DNA of 64,000 nucleotides from Streptomyces monashensis (lineage in GTDB: Bacteria > Actinomycetota > Actinomycetes > Streptomycetales > Streptomycetaceae), in the NCBI RefSeq assembly GCF_001866665.1, contig NZ_MLYO01000060.1:17977-81976 (forward strand), in the 5' to 3' direction. Numbering within the stretch: the first letter of the stretch is position 1; each line of letters opens with the position of its first letter. Made by a program: the position numbers and the translations under genes. Shown here piece by piece: positions 50,550 to 58,171 of the stretch. Under the pieces are notes generated by a model that saw only the letters and a list, made by a program, of their open reading frames with translations, was not told where the DNA came from and did no database searches.

Positions 50550-51935
50550 TTAATGGTCGAGACCAGTCGTGACCGGTTTGCGTGTCCGACGCCGGTGCAC
50601 CCGCCCCCGCGCCGGCCGCCGTCCGTCCAGCTGGAACCAGATCCGCACCTCGGTGCCGCCCAGCACCGAGGAGCCGATGCGCACGTCCCCGCCCGTGGAC
50701 TCGGCGAGCCGACGCACGATGTCGAGGCCCAGTCCGGTCGAACCGGCGCTCCCGGAGCCGCGTCCCCGCGCCATGGCCGACTCCGGGTCGGATATGCCGG
50801 GGCCCGCGTCGGAGACCAGCATGATCACCGCGTCCTCGGCGTTGTGCACGTCGACCGCGAAGGCGGTGCCCTCGGCGGTGTGCCGGAAGACGTTGCCGAG
50901 CAGGGCGTCGAGCGCCGCGGCCAGATCGGCGCGGGCCACGGGTATGCGCACCGGAGCGTCGACGCCGGCCACCCGCCACGTGCGCCCCTCGTCCTCGGCG
51001 AGCGCGGACCAGAACTCCATCCGCTCACGGACCACCGCGGCCGCGTCGCACCCGGCGCCGGTCCCGGCCGCGGCCATGGCCGTCTGCGGCTTGGCCTCCC
51101 GGGCCGTACGGATGATGGTGTCGACCTCGCGCTCCAGCTGGGCGACGGCCGCCCGGGTCTGCTCGGCGGCCGGACCGGCGCCGAGGGAGGCCGCGTTGAG
51201 CCGGAGGACCGTGAGCGGCGTGCGCAGCCGGTGGGAGAGGTCGGCCGCCAGTTCCCGCTCGTTGGCGAGGAGTTGGACCACCTGGTCGGCCATGGAGTTG
51301 AACGCGACGGCGGCGAGTCTGAGTTCGGTCGGACCGTCCTCCGGCACCCGTGCGCCCAGCCTGCCCTCGCCCAGTTCGTGCGCCCCGCGCACCAGCCGCT
51401 GCGCGGGCCGCACCATGCGCACCCCGAGCCGGTCGGCGACGGCCACCGAGCCGACGATCAGCGCGAGGCCGACGCCCGCGAGCACCGCCCAGGCCGTGCC
51501 GACGCCGTGGGTCACCTCGGACTCGGGGACGTAGACCTCGACGACCGCGATGGTGCCGGAGCCGAGCGCGACCGGCTGGAGCAGCGTGGAGCCGCCGGAG
51601 ACGGTCGTCGTCGAGGCCCGGCCCATGCGCCGGACGGCCTCGATGTCACGGTCGGCGGCGCGCTGTCTGCCCAGGTCGAGCGCGGAGCGGCCGTCGGCGG
51701 CGGGCAGGTGCACGGCCATCCCGGAGTCGGCGCCGGCCGAGGCCACCACCCGCTCCAGCTTGTCCCGGTCGGTGGTGATGGACAGCGCGGGCGCGACGGC
51801 GGCCGCCTCCCGCTCGGCGTTCGAGAACGCGCGGTCGCGGGCCATCTCCCTGACGACCAGCCCGAGCGGGACGGCGAAGGCGACCACGACCATCGCGGTG
51901 ACCGCCAGGCAGACCCTGACCAGGGCCCACCTCAT
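50550..51935 (-). CDS. Sensor histidine kinase
   Basis: 461 residues from the ATG at 51935, overlapping the response-regulator stop (ATGA). A membrane helix at 8-28, an outer domain of about 130 residues, a second helix near 150-170, HAMP, a HisKA domain with His235 in DLSHRLRTPL (Arg where Glu is usual) and a HATPase with SDAGPGISDP and GSTGLGLDIVRR. It signals to the coupled OmpR-type regulator. The C-terminal tail is rich in Arg (GRVHRRRTRK). Signal unknown. Confidence 0.92.
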   Translation of the reverse strand: MRWALVRVCLAVTAMVVVAFAVPLGLVVREMARDRAFSNAEREAAAVAPALSITTDRDKLERVVASAGADSGMAVHLPAADGRSALDLGRQRAADRDIEAVRRMGRASTTTVSGGSTLLQPVALGSGTIAVVEVYVPESEVTHGVGTAWAVLAGVGLALIVGSVAVADRLGVRMVRPAQRLVRGAHELGEGRLGARVPEDGPTELRLAAVAFNSMADQVVQLLANERELAADLSHRLRTPLTVLRLNAASLGAGPAAEQTRAAVAQLEREVDTIIRTAREAKPQTAMAAAGTGAGCDAAAVVRERMEFWSALAEDEGRTWRVAGVDAPVRIPVARADLAAALDALLGNVFRHTAEGTAFAVDVHNAEDAVIMLVSDAGPGISDPESAMARGRGSGSAGSTGLGLDIVRRLAESTGGDVRIGSSVLGGTEVRIWFQLDGRRPARGRVHRRRTRKPVTTGLDH

Positions 51936-52678
51936 CGCGCCGGCTCCCCGCCGAGCCCGTCCGCGCCGCCCGCCCCGGCCACCCCGTTTTCGGTGGGCGG
52001 TTCGATCTTCACGCCGACACCCCGCAGGGTGTGCAGATAGCGGGGCCGAGCGGCCGTCTCCCCCAATTTCCGGCGCAACCAGGACAGATGGACGTCGATG
52101 GTCTGGTCGTCGCCGTAGGACTGCTGCCAGACCTCGGCGAGCAGTTCCTTGCGCGGGACGACGACACCGGGCCGGCCGGCCAGGAAGGCGAGCAGGTCGA
52201 ACTCCCGGCGGGTGAGGTCGAGCCGGACGCCGTCCAGCTCGGCCTGACGGCGCAGCGGGTCGACGCTCAGCCCGCCGACCCGGAGCACCGGCGAGGGCGG
52301 CGCCTCGGGGCCTCGGGAGCGGGCCCGGCGCAGCACGGCCGCGATCCGGGCGGAGAGGTGGTCGACCGAGAACGGCTTGGTCAGATAGTCGTCCGCCCCG
52401 GCGTTCAGCAGCCGGACGACCTCCGTCTCGTCGTCCCGGGCGGTGGCGATGATGACCGGCACGTCCGTGATGCCGCGCAGCATCTTCAGGGCCTCGGAGC
52501 CGTCCAGGTCCGGCAGTCCGAGGTCCAGGATGACCACGTCGAAACGGAAATGGGCGACCTCGCGCAGCGCCTCCAGCGCCGTACCGACACTGCGCACGGT
52601 GTGCGCGGCGTCGGTCAGATGCCGGATGAGCGCCGAGCGTACGAACTGGTCGTCCTCGACCACGAGCACACTTGCCAT
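51932..52678 (-). CDS. OmpR-family response regulator
   Basis: 248 residues from the ATG at 52678; the frame is open further upstream but the receiver domain begins exactly here (MASVLVVEDDQ). Phosphoacceptor Asp52 in ILDLGLPDLDG, Lys in DYLTKPF, then a winged helix (LTRREFDLLAFLAGRPG, VHLSWLRRKLGE) ending VGVKIEPP. A short Gly/Ala tail follows. Coupled to the kinase gene. It is divergent from a small secreted protein gene across a gap with two DnaA-box-like sequences. Confidence 0.93.
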   Translation of the reverse strand: MASVLVVEDDQFVRSALIRHLTDAAHTVRSVGTALEALREVAHFRFDVVILDLGLPDLDGSEALKMLRGITDVPVIIATARDDETEVVRLLNAGADDYLTKPFSVDHLSARIAAVLRRARSRGPEAPPSPVLRVGGLSVDPLRRQAELDGVRLDLTRREFDLLAFLAGRPGVVVPRKELLAEVWQQSYGDDQTIDVHLSWLRRKLGETAARPRYLHTLRGVGVKIEPPTENGVAGAGGADGLGGEPAR

Positions 52679-52719
52679 GCGCCGCACCGTACGCCATGCG
52701 GCGAGACCTGGTCCGGGCC

Positions 52720-52746
52720 TGTGGACAACTCCAGCCCTGTGGACAA
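52720..52746. promoter_or_regulatory. Two perfect DnaA-box sequences, 18 bp apart
   Basis: TGTGGACAA at 52720-52728 and 52738-52746. Its complement TTGTCCACA is the preferred Streptomyces DnaA box. Both point the same way and lie in the 100-bp gap between the divergent response regulator and small secreted protein genes. Function in titration or regulation is inference. Confidence 0.5.
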
Positions 52747-52778
52747 CCCGTGTGGGTCCTGAGGCAGTATGGCCCGCG

Positions 52779-53282
52779 ATGCGCAAAGGACTCGTACCGG
52801 TGATGGCGTGGCTGCTCGCGACGGGAGCGGCGGTCACGCTGTCGTGGTGGGGTGTGCACACGGTCATGGCGGGGACGGCCTACGACCCGCCGCGCGCCCT
52901 GCCGATCACGGCGGCCGACGCGCGGGACCGGGCCTCGGCGCCCGCGCCACCGCCGCCGCCGTCCGCCTCCGCCGGCCCCACGCGCACCCGCTCACCGAGC
53001 CCGACGCCGGCCCCCGCCCGGACCCCGGTCCACACCTCCGGCCCCTCCGCGACCGCCTCCGGCCAGGTCAAGGCGTACGACACCGGCGGCGGGCGGGCGG
53101 TGTTCGACCTGGGCGCGGCGGACGCGACGCTGGTCTCGGCGACGCCGGGAGCCGGCTGGTCGATGCAGGTGTGGAAGACCGACACCTGGATCCGGGTGGA
53201 GTTCAGCCGGGGCACGGACCGGGTGTCGGTGTTCTGCGACTGGCACGACGGGCCGCCGCACGTGGAGGTCGGGAACTACTGA
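52779..53282 (+). CDS. Small secreted or membrane-anchored protein with Pro-rich stalk
   Basis: 167 residues. An N-terminal hydrophobic segment (about 8-32) acts as signal or anchor, followed by a Pro/Ser/Thr-rich stretch (about 52-95) and a compact C-terminal domain (VKAYDTGGGRAVFDLGAAD, WSMQVWKTDTWIRVEF, VSVFCDWHDG). I recognise no family beyond a general resemblance to conserved actinomycete exported proteins. It is divergent from a two-component system and convergent with the spermidine-synthase-like gene. Confidence 0.75.
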   Translation: MRKGLVPVMAWLLATGAAVTLSWWGVHTVMAGTAYDPPRALPITAADARDRASAPAPPPPPSASAGPTRTRSPSPTPAPARTPVHTSGPSATASGQVKAYDTGGGRAVFDLGAADATLVSATPGAGWSMQVWKTDTWIRVEFSRGTDRVSVFCDWHDGPPHVEVGNY

Positions 53283-53341
53283 GCCGGCCACGACGGCGCC
53301 GCGGCCGAGGACGGCCCGTCGCGGCACTTCCGGCGGGGCGC

Positions 53342-54223
53342 TCAGCGGAAGACGGACGGCGGTGGCGCCGGGGAGGCCACGGCCGCCGCGTCCGTCACGG
53401 GTACCGCCCCGCCGGTGAAGTCGGTGAGCGGCCTGCCGTGTTCGACGCGGCCGGGGTGCGGGTCGGAGGCGGCGCGCCGGGTGAGTTCGGCGAGCGGGAG
53501 CGGGGCGTCGGAGGCCACGAGGATGGCGTTGCCGAAGCGCTTGCCGCGCAGGACGGCCGCGTCGGCGATCAGCGCGAGTTCGGCGAACCGGGCGGCGGCG
53601 GTGGCGATCTGGCCGCGCAGATGCGCGAGCGGCGGGCCGTCGGCGAGGTTCGCGGCGTAGACCCCGGTGGGCCCGAGCGCCCGGCGGACCTCGTCCAGGA
53701 ACTCGGTGGAGGTGAGGTGGGCGGGGGTGCGGGCGCCGCTGAACACATCGGCGATGATCAAGTCCGCCCATCCGTCGGGGACTTTGCCGAGCCCCACGCG
53801 CGCGTCCGCCGAACGGACCCTGATCCGGGCGCCCTGGTCCAGCGGCAGTTCCCGGCGCACCAGCTGCACCAGGCTCGCGTCCCGCTCGACGACCTGCTGG
53901 GTGGCGCGGGGCCGGGTGGCGGCGACGTACCGGGCGAGGGTGAACGCGCCGCCGCCGAGGTGCACCGCCTGCACGGGCTTGCCGGGCGGGGCGACGAGGT
54001 CGATGACATGGCCGAGGCGGCGCTGGTACTCGAAGGAGAGGTACGCCGGGTCGTCCAGGTCGACGTGCGACTGCGGGGCGCCGTCGATCAGCAGCGTCCA
54101 GGCCCGGCCGCGGTCGGGGTCCGGGACCAGCTCGGCGAGCCCGCCGTCGACCGCCTCCACCACGGGCTGTGCGGCGGCCGGCCTGCGCCGCCCGGTGTCT
54201 CTCGTACTCCTCGACCTGCCCAC
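53342..54223 (-). CDS. Spermidine synthase-like methyltransferase-fold protein
   Basis: 293 residues from the GTG at 54223. The aminopropyltransferase pattern is present: DDPAYLSFEYQRRLGHVIDL, the nucleotide-binding AVHLGGGAFTLARYV, ERDASLVQLVRRELPL and DLIIADVFSGARTP. The N-terminal beta-domain of true spermidine synthases is reduced, and the polyamine-binding Asp pattern (DSTD) reads ADVFSG, so it may not make spermidine. Many actinomycetes carry such single-domain homologues of unknown substrate. A 34-base gap separates it from the upstream hypothetical gene on the same strand. Confidence 0.82.
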   Translation of the reverse strand: MGRSRSTRDTGRRRPAAAQPVVEAVDGGLAELVPDPDRGRAWTLLIDGAPQSHVDLDDPAYLSFEYQRRLGHVIDLVAPPGKPVQAVHLGGGAFTLARYVAATRPRATQQVVERDASLVQLVRRELPLDQGARIRVRSADARVGLGKVPDGWADLIIADVFSGARTPAHLTSTEFLDEVRRALGPTGVYAANLADGPPLAHLRGQIATAAARFAELALIADAAVLRGKRFGNAILVASDAPLPLAELTRRAASDPHPGRVEHGRPLTDFTGGAVPVTDAAAVASPAPPPSVFR

Positions 54224-54257
54224 CGGCTCATTTTCGCAGGTGCCGGGGCCGGGTGCC

Positions 54258-54662
54258 TCACCGGCAGCTGTCGGCCGCCTCGATCAGCCGGGCGGCCTCG
54301 CCGAGCGCCTCGCGCAGCACCACCGGGTCGGTGGCGAGGTCGGCGTCGCCGGGCGGCAGCAGCCAGTCGGAGCCCTCCACCGGCGGCTCGGGGGCCAGGC
54401 GCATGCCGCGCCCGTCGGTCCCGGTGCAGGTGCTGCCCGGCACGTCCCAGCAGGCCGCGGTGCCGGCCGGGACCAGGAAGCCGAGGGTGTCGCAACCGCC
54501 GTCGTGGAGCACGGGCCCCATCGCGTCGCCGGAGCCGCGCCGCAGGATGTCGACCGCCTCCAGGCCCTGCCGGGCGGGCACCGTCACGAGGTCGCACACC
54601 GCCTCGCCGGCCGCGCCCGACGGCGCCGGCGTACACGGTTCGTTGCTCTGGCTGGTCTCCAT
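54258..54662 (-). CDS. Conserved-type hypothetical protein
   Basis: 134 residues from the ATG at 54662 with GGAGG five bases upstream. Composition is acidic with six cysteines (EPCTP, AVCDL, GGCDTLG, AACWDV, STCTG, DSCR), suggesting a compact fold. Features visible are DLVTVPARQGLEAVDIL, GPVLHDGGCDTLGFLVPAG and the closing EAARLIEAADSCR. The GFLVPAGTA and SDWLLPPG stretches recall small Streptomyces proteins annotated as primase-like or hypothetical. No function assigned. Upstream of the spermidine-synthase-like gene and divergent from the HTH-TPR regulator. Confidence 0.75.
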   Translation of the reverse strand: METSQSNEPCTPAPSGAAGEAVCDLVTVPARQGLEAVDILRRGSGDAMGPVLHDGGCDTLGFLVPAGTAACWDVPGSTCTGTDGRGMRLAPEPPVEGSDWLLPPGDADLATDPVVLREALGEAARLIEAADSCR

Positions 54663-54786
54663 GCCGGCCTCCACCACACAGCACTGTTGCGGTCCAACCG
54701 GTCCAACGCGCGAGGGCGTCAACGGCTACGGCACAAGTGCGCCGCAAAGGATGGCACTTCATGGCAGATCGTGGATGAGATATCCG

Positions 54787-54800
54787 GTTTGTAGCCAAAC
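54787..54800. promoter_or_regulatory. Short dyad GTTTG-TAGC-CAAAC in a divergent promoter region
   Basis: A perfect 5-bp dyad in an AT-richer patch, 72 bases upstream of the HTH-TPR regulator gene. It could be that regulator's own site. Low confidence. Confidence 0.3.
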
Positions 54801-54871
54801 ACCGCGTGGCGGGTCCGTCACAGCAGGTACGTTCATGCCCGGTTCGACGGTTCGCACGAGAGGACCCGGCC

Positions 54872-56380
54872 ATGGCGTCGTCAACCGTGACCTCGTCACA
54901 GTCCGAACGGCCACCACGGCCCAACCTCGCCTTCCGGCAGTTGCGCGGCAGGCGTTCACCGGCCGAGTTCGCGGCGCTCGTACGGCGCGCCGCGCGCGAG
55001 ATCGGTGAGCGGGTGAGCTGTGACGCGCGGTACATCGGCAGGGTCGAGGCGGGTGAGATCCGCTGCCCGAACTACGCGTACGAGCGGGTGTTCCTGCACA
55101 TGTTCCCCGGCCGCACGCTCACCGACCTCGGCTTCGCGCCGCGTTCGTCCGTGCGCGGACGGGCGGCGCGCCCGGCCGCGGACGGACCCGGTGAGTCGGA
55201 GGCGGCCTCCGGGCCGTATGACACACCGGACCCGCACGACGAGTACGACCCGCAGGACCAGCACGACCGGCACGACCCGCACCACCCGTACGACCCGCAC
55301 GAGCCGTATGACCCGCGCGAGCCGCACGAGAACCACCACCTGAACCACGAGGAGAGCGACGTGCTGCGTCGCGCATTCATGACCGGCGGCGGCGCCACGA
55401 TGGCCGCCGTCACGCTGGCCCCGATGGGGCTCGCCCCGGACGCCGCGGCCGCCGTCAGGCGCCCCGGGCGCGCCGGAACGGCCGAGGCGACCGCCCTGGA
55501 GGAGGCCGTCCGCCGCATCCGGCTGCTCGACGACCGGCACGGCGCGGACGGCCTCTACCGGCGCGCGGCGGCTCCGCTGCGCGCCGCCTACGCACTGCTG
55601 GACGCCGGCGCGACCCGGCAGACGACCGCCGACCGGCTGCACTCGGGCGCCGGTGAACTCGCCATCTCCGTGGGCTGGTTGGCCCATGACTCGGGCCGCT
55701 TCGAGGACGCCCGCTCGCACTACGCGGAGGCGTTGGCCACGGCCCGGATGACCGGGGATCCGGCCCTGGAGGCACACGCCTTCTGCAACACCGCGTTCCT
55801 CGCACGGGACGCCGGCCGGCCCCGGGAGGCGGTCCGCGCGGCCCAGGCCGCCCAGCGCGCCGCCCGCCCGCTCGGCTCCGCCCGGCTGATGTCCCTGCTG
55901 GCGCTGCGCGAGGCGGGCGGCTGGGCGGGGCTCGCCGACCGCACCGGCTGCGAACAGGCGCTCGTGCGGGCCCAGGCTCTCTTCATCCGCGGCCGCTCGG
56001 ACTGCGACCCCGAGTGGATGAGCTTCTACGGCGAGGCCGAGCTGGAGGGTCTGGAGGCGCAGTGCTGGTCCACACTGGGCGACTGGCGGCGCGCGTCACG
56101 GCACGCGTACCGCGCGACCGAGTTGCAGGATCCTCACTTCAGCCGGAACATCGCGCTCTACACCGCCGAGCTGGCCGACGATCTCGCGCGTGAGGGACGG
56201 CCGGACGAGGCCGCCGCCGCCGGGATGCGGGTGCTGTCCCTGCTGGACCAGGTCCAGTCCTCACGGATCCAGAGCATGCTGGCGGGTACCGCACGGGTGC
56301 TGCTGCCGCACCGGCGGGCGTCCGGGGTCTCCGAGTTCCTGGAGCGGCACGCGTGCCTACCGAGGCCCGGGCGGGTCTGA
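54872..56380 (+). CDS. HTH-TPR regulator (NsdA-like group) with His/Asp/Pro-rich insert
   Basis: 502 residues from the ATG with GAGAGG upstream. An N-terminal XRE-like helix-turn-helix (about 20-75: SPAEFAALVRRAAREIGERV, YIGRVEAGEIRCPNYAYERV) is followed by a low-complexity segment (about 110-165) made of DPH, YDP and EPY units such as DPHHPYDPHEPYDPREPHE. Next is a hydrophobic patch with FMTGGGATMAAVTLAPMG, then TPR-like helical repeats to the end. Streptomyces proteins with this order (NsdA, NsdB) affect development and antibiotic production. The His/Asp-rich insert could bind metal ions. The match to NsdA is by architecture only. Confidence 0.8.
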   Translation: MASSTVTSSQSERPPRPNLAFRQLRGRRSPAEFAALVRRAAREIGERVSCDARYIGRVEAGEIRCPNYAYERVFLHMFPGRTLTDLGFAPRSSVRGRAARPAADGPGESEAASGPYDTPDPHDEYDPQDQHDRHDPHHPYDPHEPYDPREPHENHHLNHEESDVLRRAFMTGGGATMAAVTLAPMGLAPDAAAAVRRPGRAGTAEATALEEAVRRIRLLDDRHGADGLYRRAAAPLRAAYALLDAGATRQTTADRLHSGAGELAISVGWLAHDSGRFEDARSHYAEALATARMTGDPALEAHAFCNTAFLARDAGRPREAVRAAQAAQRAARPLGSARLMSLLALREAGGWAGLADRTGCEQALVRAQALFIRGRSDCDPEWMSFYGEAELEGLEAQCWSTLGDWRRASRHAYRATELQDPHFSRNIALYTAELADDLAREGRPDEAAAAGMRVLSLLDQVQSSRIQSMLAGTARVLLPHRRASGVSEFLERHACLPRPGRV

Positions 56381-56386
56381 GCGGAC

Positions 56387-56983
56387 TCAGGACGCCAGGT
56401 GGCCCACGTCGTTCCAGCTGTGCACGGCCGGCTCCCCGTACGCCCAGCCCAGGACCGACAGCGACGTCGGGTTCAGCCGGAGCCGGGCGCCGAAGGACAG
56501 CGGAAGGCCCAGCCAACGGGCGCCTATGGAGCGCAGGATGTGGCCGTGGGCGAAGACCAGGACGTCGCGGTCGGCCGCGCGCGCCCAGGAGACCACCTCG
56601 TCCGCGCGCGCGGTGACCTCCGCGACGGTCTCGCCTTCCGGGACACCGTCCCGCCAGATCAGCCAGCCCGGCCGCCCGGCGTGGATCTCGGCGGGGGTCA
56701 GGCCCTCGTAGGCGCCGTAGTCCCACTCCATGAGCGTGTCCCAGTCGGCGGCGCGGTCGCCGAAGCCGGCCAGGTCGCACGTCTCACGCGCGCGTGCCAG
56801 CGGGCTGGTGCGCACCTCGACGTCCGGCAGCCCGTCCAGCGGGGCGCTGTGCAGGCGCTCGCCGAGCAGCTTGGCGCCGCGCCGGCCCTCCTCCAGCAGC
56901 GGTACGTCCGTCCGGCCCGTGTGTTTGCCGGACAGTGACCATGCGGTCTGTCCGTGCCGGGCCAGCAGGATGCGCGGTGCCAT
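56387..56983 (-). CDS. Histidine phosphatase (phosphoglycerate mutase superfamily)
   Basis: 198 residues from the ATG at 56983 (GGAAAGG upstream); an in-frame upstream ATG at 57022 is less likely. The catalytic LARHGQTAW (7-15), the Arg and Glu sites (SPLARARETC, EWDYGAYEGLTP) and the second His in VFAHGHILRSI are all present. A cytosolic phosphatase of the CobC/GpmB type; substrate unknown. Convergent with the HTH-TPR regulator gene, six-base gap. Confidence 0.92.
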   Translation of the reverse strand: MAPRILLARHGQTAWSLSGKHTGRTDVPLLEEGRRGAKLLGERLHSAPLDGLPDVEVRTSPLARARETCDLAGFGDRAADWDTLMEWDYGAYEGLTPAEIHAGRPGWLIWRDGVPEGETVAEVTARADEVVSWARAADRDVLVFAHGHILRSIGARWLGLPLSFGARLRLNPTSLSVLGWAYGEPAVHSWNDVGHLAS

Positions 56984-57108
56984 GGGAGACCTTTCCGGAT
57001 GCGAAGGGAACCCCTCCATCATCGCTCACCCCGTACCGGGGCAACCCAGCGGGCGATCTCGGCGTCTTCGAGGTCTGAGTGCCCACGCGGGCACGTCGCC
57101 CGGGCGAA

Positions 57109-57129
57109 CGCTCGAGCACCTCTCGAGCG
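57109..57129. promoter_or_regulatory. Inverted repeat CGCTCGAG-N5-CTCGAGCG
   Basis: Perfect 8-bp arms with a 5-base spacer, about 100 bp upstream of the PAP2 gene and 126 bp upstream of the divergent phosphatase gene. It looks like an operator; the binding protein is unknown. Confidence 0.4.
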
Positions 57130-57229
57130 GAGAGGGAGCGCCCGCACGGGCGATGGACGAACACCGTAAAGTGGCACGGTCGCCCTGCGGGGCGCGGGCC
57201 GCACAGCACGACAAGGGGGAGGGCGAACG

Positions 57230-58171
57230 ATGCCGACCGAGGCACCGAGCACCGGGGCGGCGACGCCCACCCGGTTGCGCTGGTGGACCGAGCTGCCGCT
57301 GATCGTCCTGGTCTACGGCTGCTACTCGGCGGGCCGCCTGCTCGTGCGCGGTGACGTCGCCTCCGCCGTGGACCACGGCCTGGCGATCCTGCGCATCGAG
57401 AAAACCCTGCACATCAACGCCGAGAACCCGCTCAACCGGCTCTTCACGCGCGAGCCCTGGCTCGGTGTACCGGCGGACTTCTGGTACGCCTCGCTGCACT
57501 ACCTGATCACGCCCGCGATCCTGATCTGGCTGTTCAGGGCCCGCTCCGAGCACTACCGGCGGGCCCGCACCTGGCTGATGACGTCCACGTTCATCGGCCT
57601 GATCGGCTTCACGCTGCTGCCGACCTGCCCGCCGCGGCTGCTCGCCGCCGGGCACGGTTTCGTGGACACCATGGCGCACTACAGCTCCTACGGCTGGTGG
57701 GGCGGCGACGCCAGCGCGCCGCGCGGGCTGGGCGGGATGACCAACCAGTACGCGGCGATGCCGAGCCTGCACGTCGGCTGGGCGCTGTGGTGCGGGGTGA
57801 TGCTGTGGCGGCACAGTGGCACGCGCGTGGCGAAGATCCTCGGTGTCGCCTACCCGCTGGGCACCGCGCTGGTGGTCATGGGTACCGCCAACCACTACCT
57901 GCTGGACGCGGTCGCGGGTGTCGCCGTGATGGGTGTCGGACACCTGCTGGCGCCGTGGGTGATGCGGGTCCTGGACCGGCTCCGGGCCCGCCTGTTCCCG
58001 CGTCTCACACCGGTCTCCGACGCCTCGGTTTCCCCGATTGTCAGTGGCGGATGCCAGACTTCCGCGGGTGAGCGAATTCCACGGCAGCGCGAGTCTCGGC
58101 TCGACGCCGGGGCCGAACCCGACACCTCCCCCAGCGACAAGGGCGAAGGGGCTGCGGCGTCGGCTCGCTGA
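57230..58171 (+). CDS. PAP2-family membrane phosphatase (inositol-phosphorylceramide-synthase/Aur1-like)
   Basis: 313 residues with about six membrane helices in the first 255 and a disordered C-terminal tail. PAP2 motifs are visible as AMPSLHVGWALW (motif 2, PSLH) and ANHYLLDAVAG (motif 3, His and Asp). The helix spacing and LLPTCPPRLL before motif 2 are typical of the Aur1/Ipt1-like branch. It probably removes phosphate from, or exchanges head groups on, lipid phosphates at the outer membrane face. AAGGGGGAGGG precedes the ATG. Its tail overlaps the next gene by about 100 bases in another frame. Confidence 0.9.
   Translation: MPTEAPSTGAATPTRLRWWTELPLIVLVYGCYSAGRLLVRGDVASAVDHGLAILRIEKTLHINAENPLNRLFTREPWLGVPADFWYASLHYLITPAILIWLFRARSEHYRRARTWLMTSTFIGLIGFTLLPTCPPRLLAAGHGFVDTMAHYSSYGWWGGDASAPRGLGGMTNQYAAMPSLHVGWALWCGVMLWRHSGTRVAKILGVAYPLGTALVVMGTANHYLLDAVAGVAVMGVGHLLAPWVMRVLDRLRARLFPRLTPVSDASVSPIVSGGCQTSAGERIPRQRESRLDAGAEPDTSPSDKGEGAAASAR

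Noticed and set aside
53342..54223. True spermidine synthase
   Set aside because: The nucleotide-binding part fits, but the polyamine-site aspartates and full N-terminal domain are not evident; a broader name is safer.
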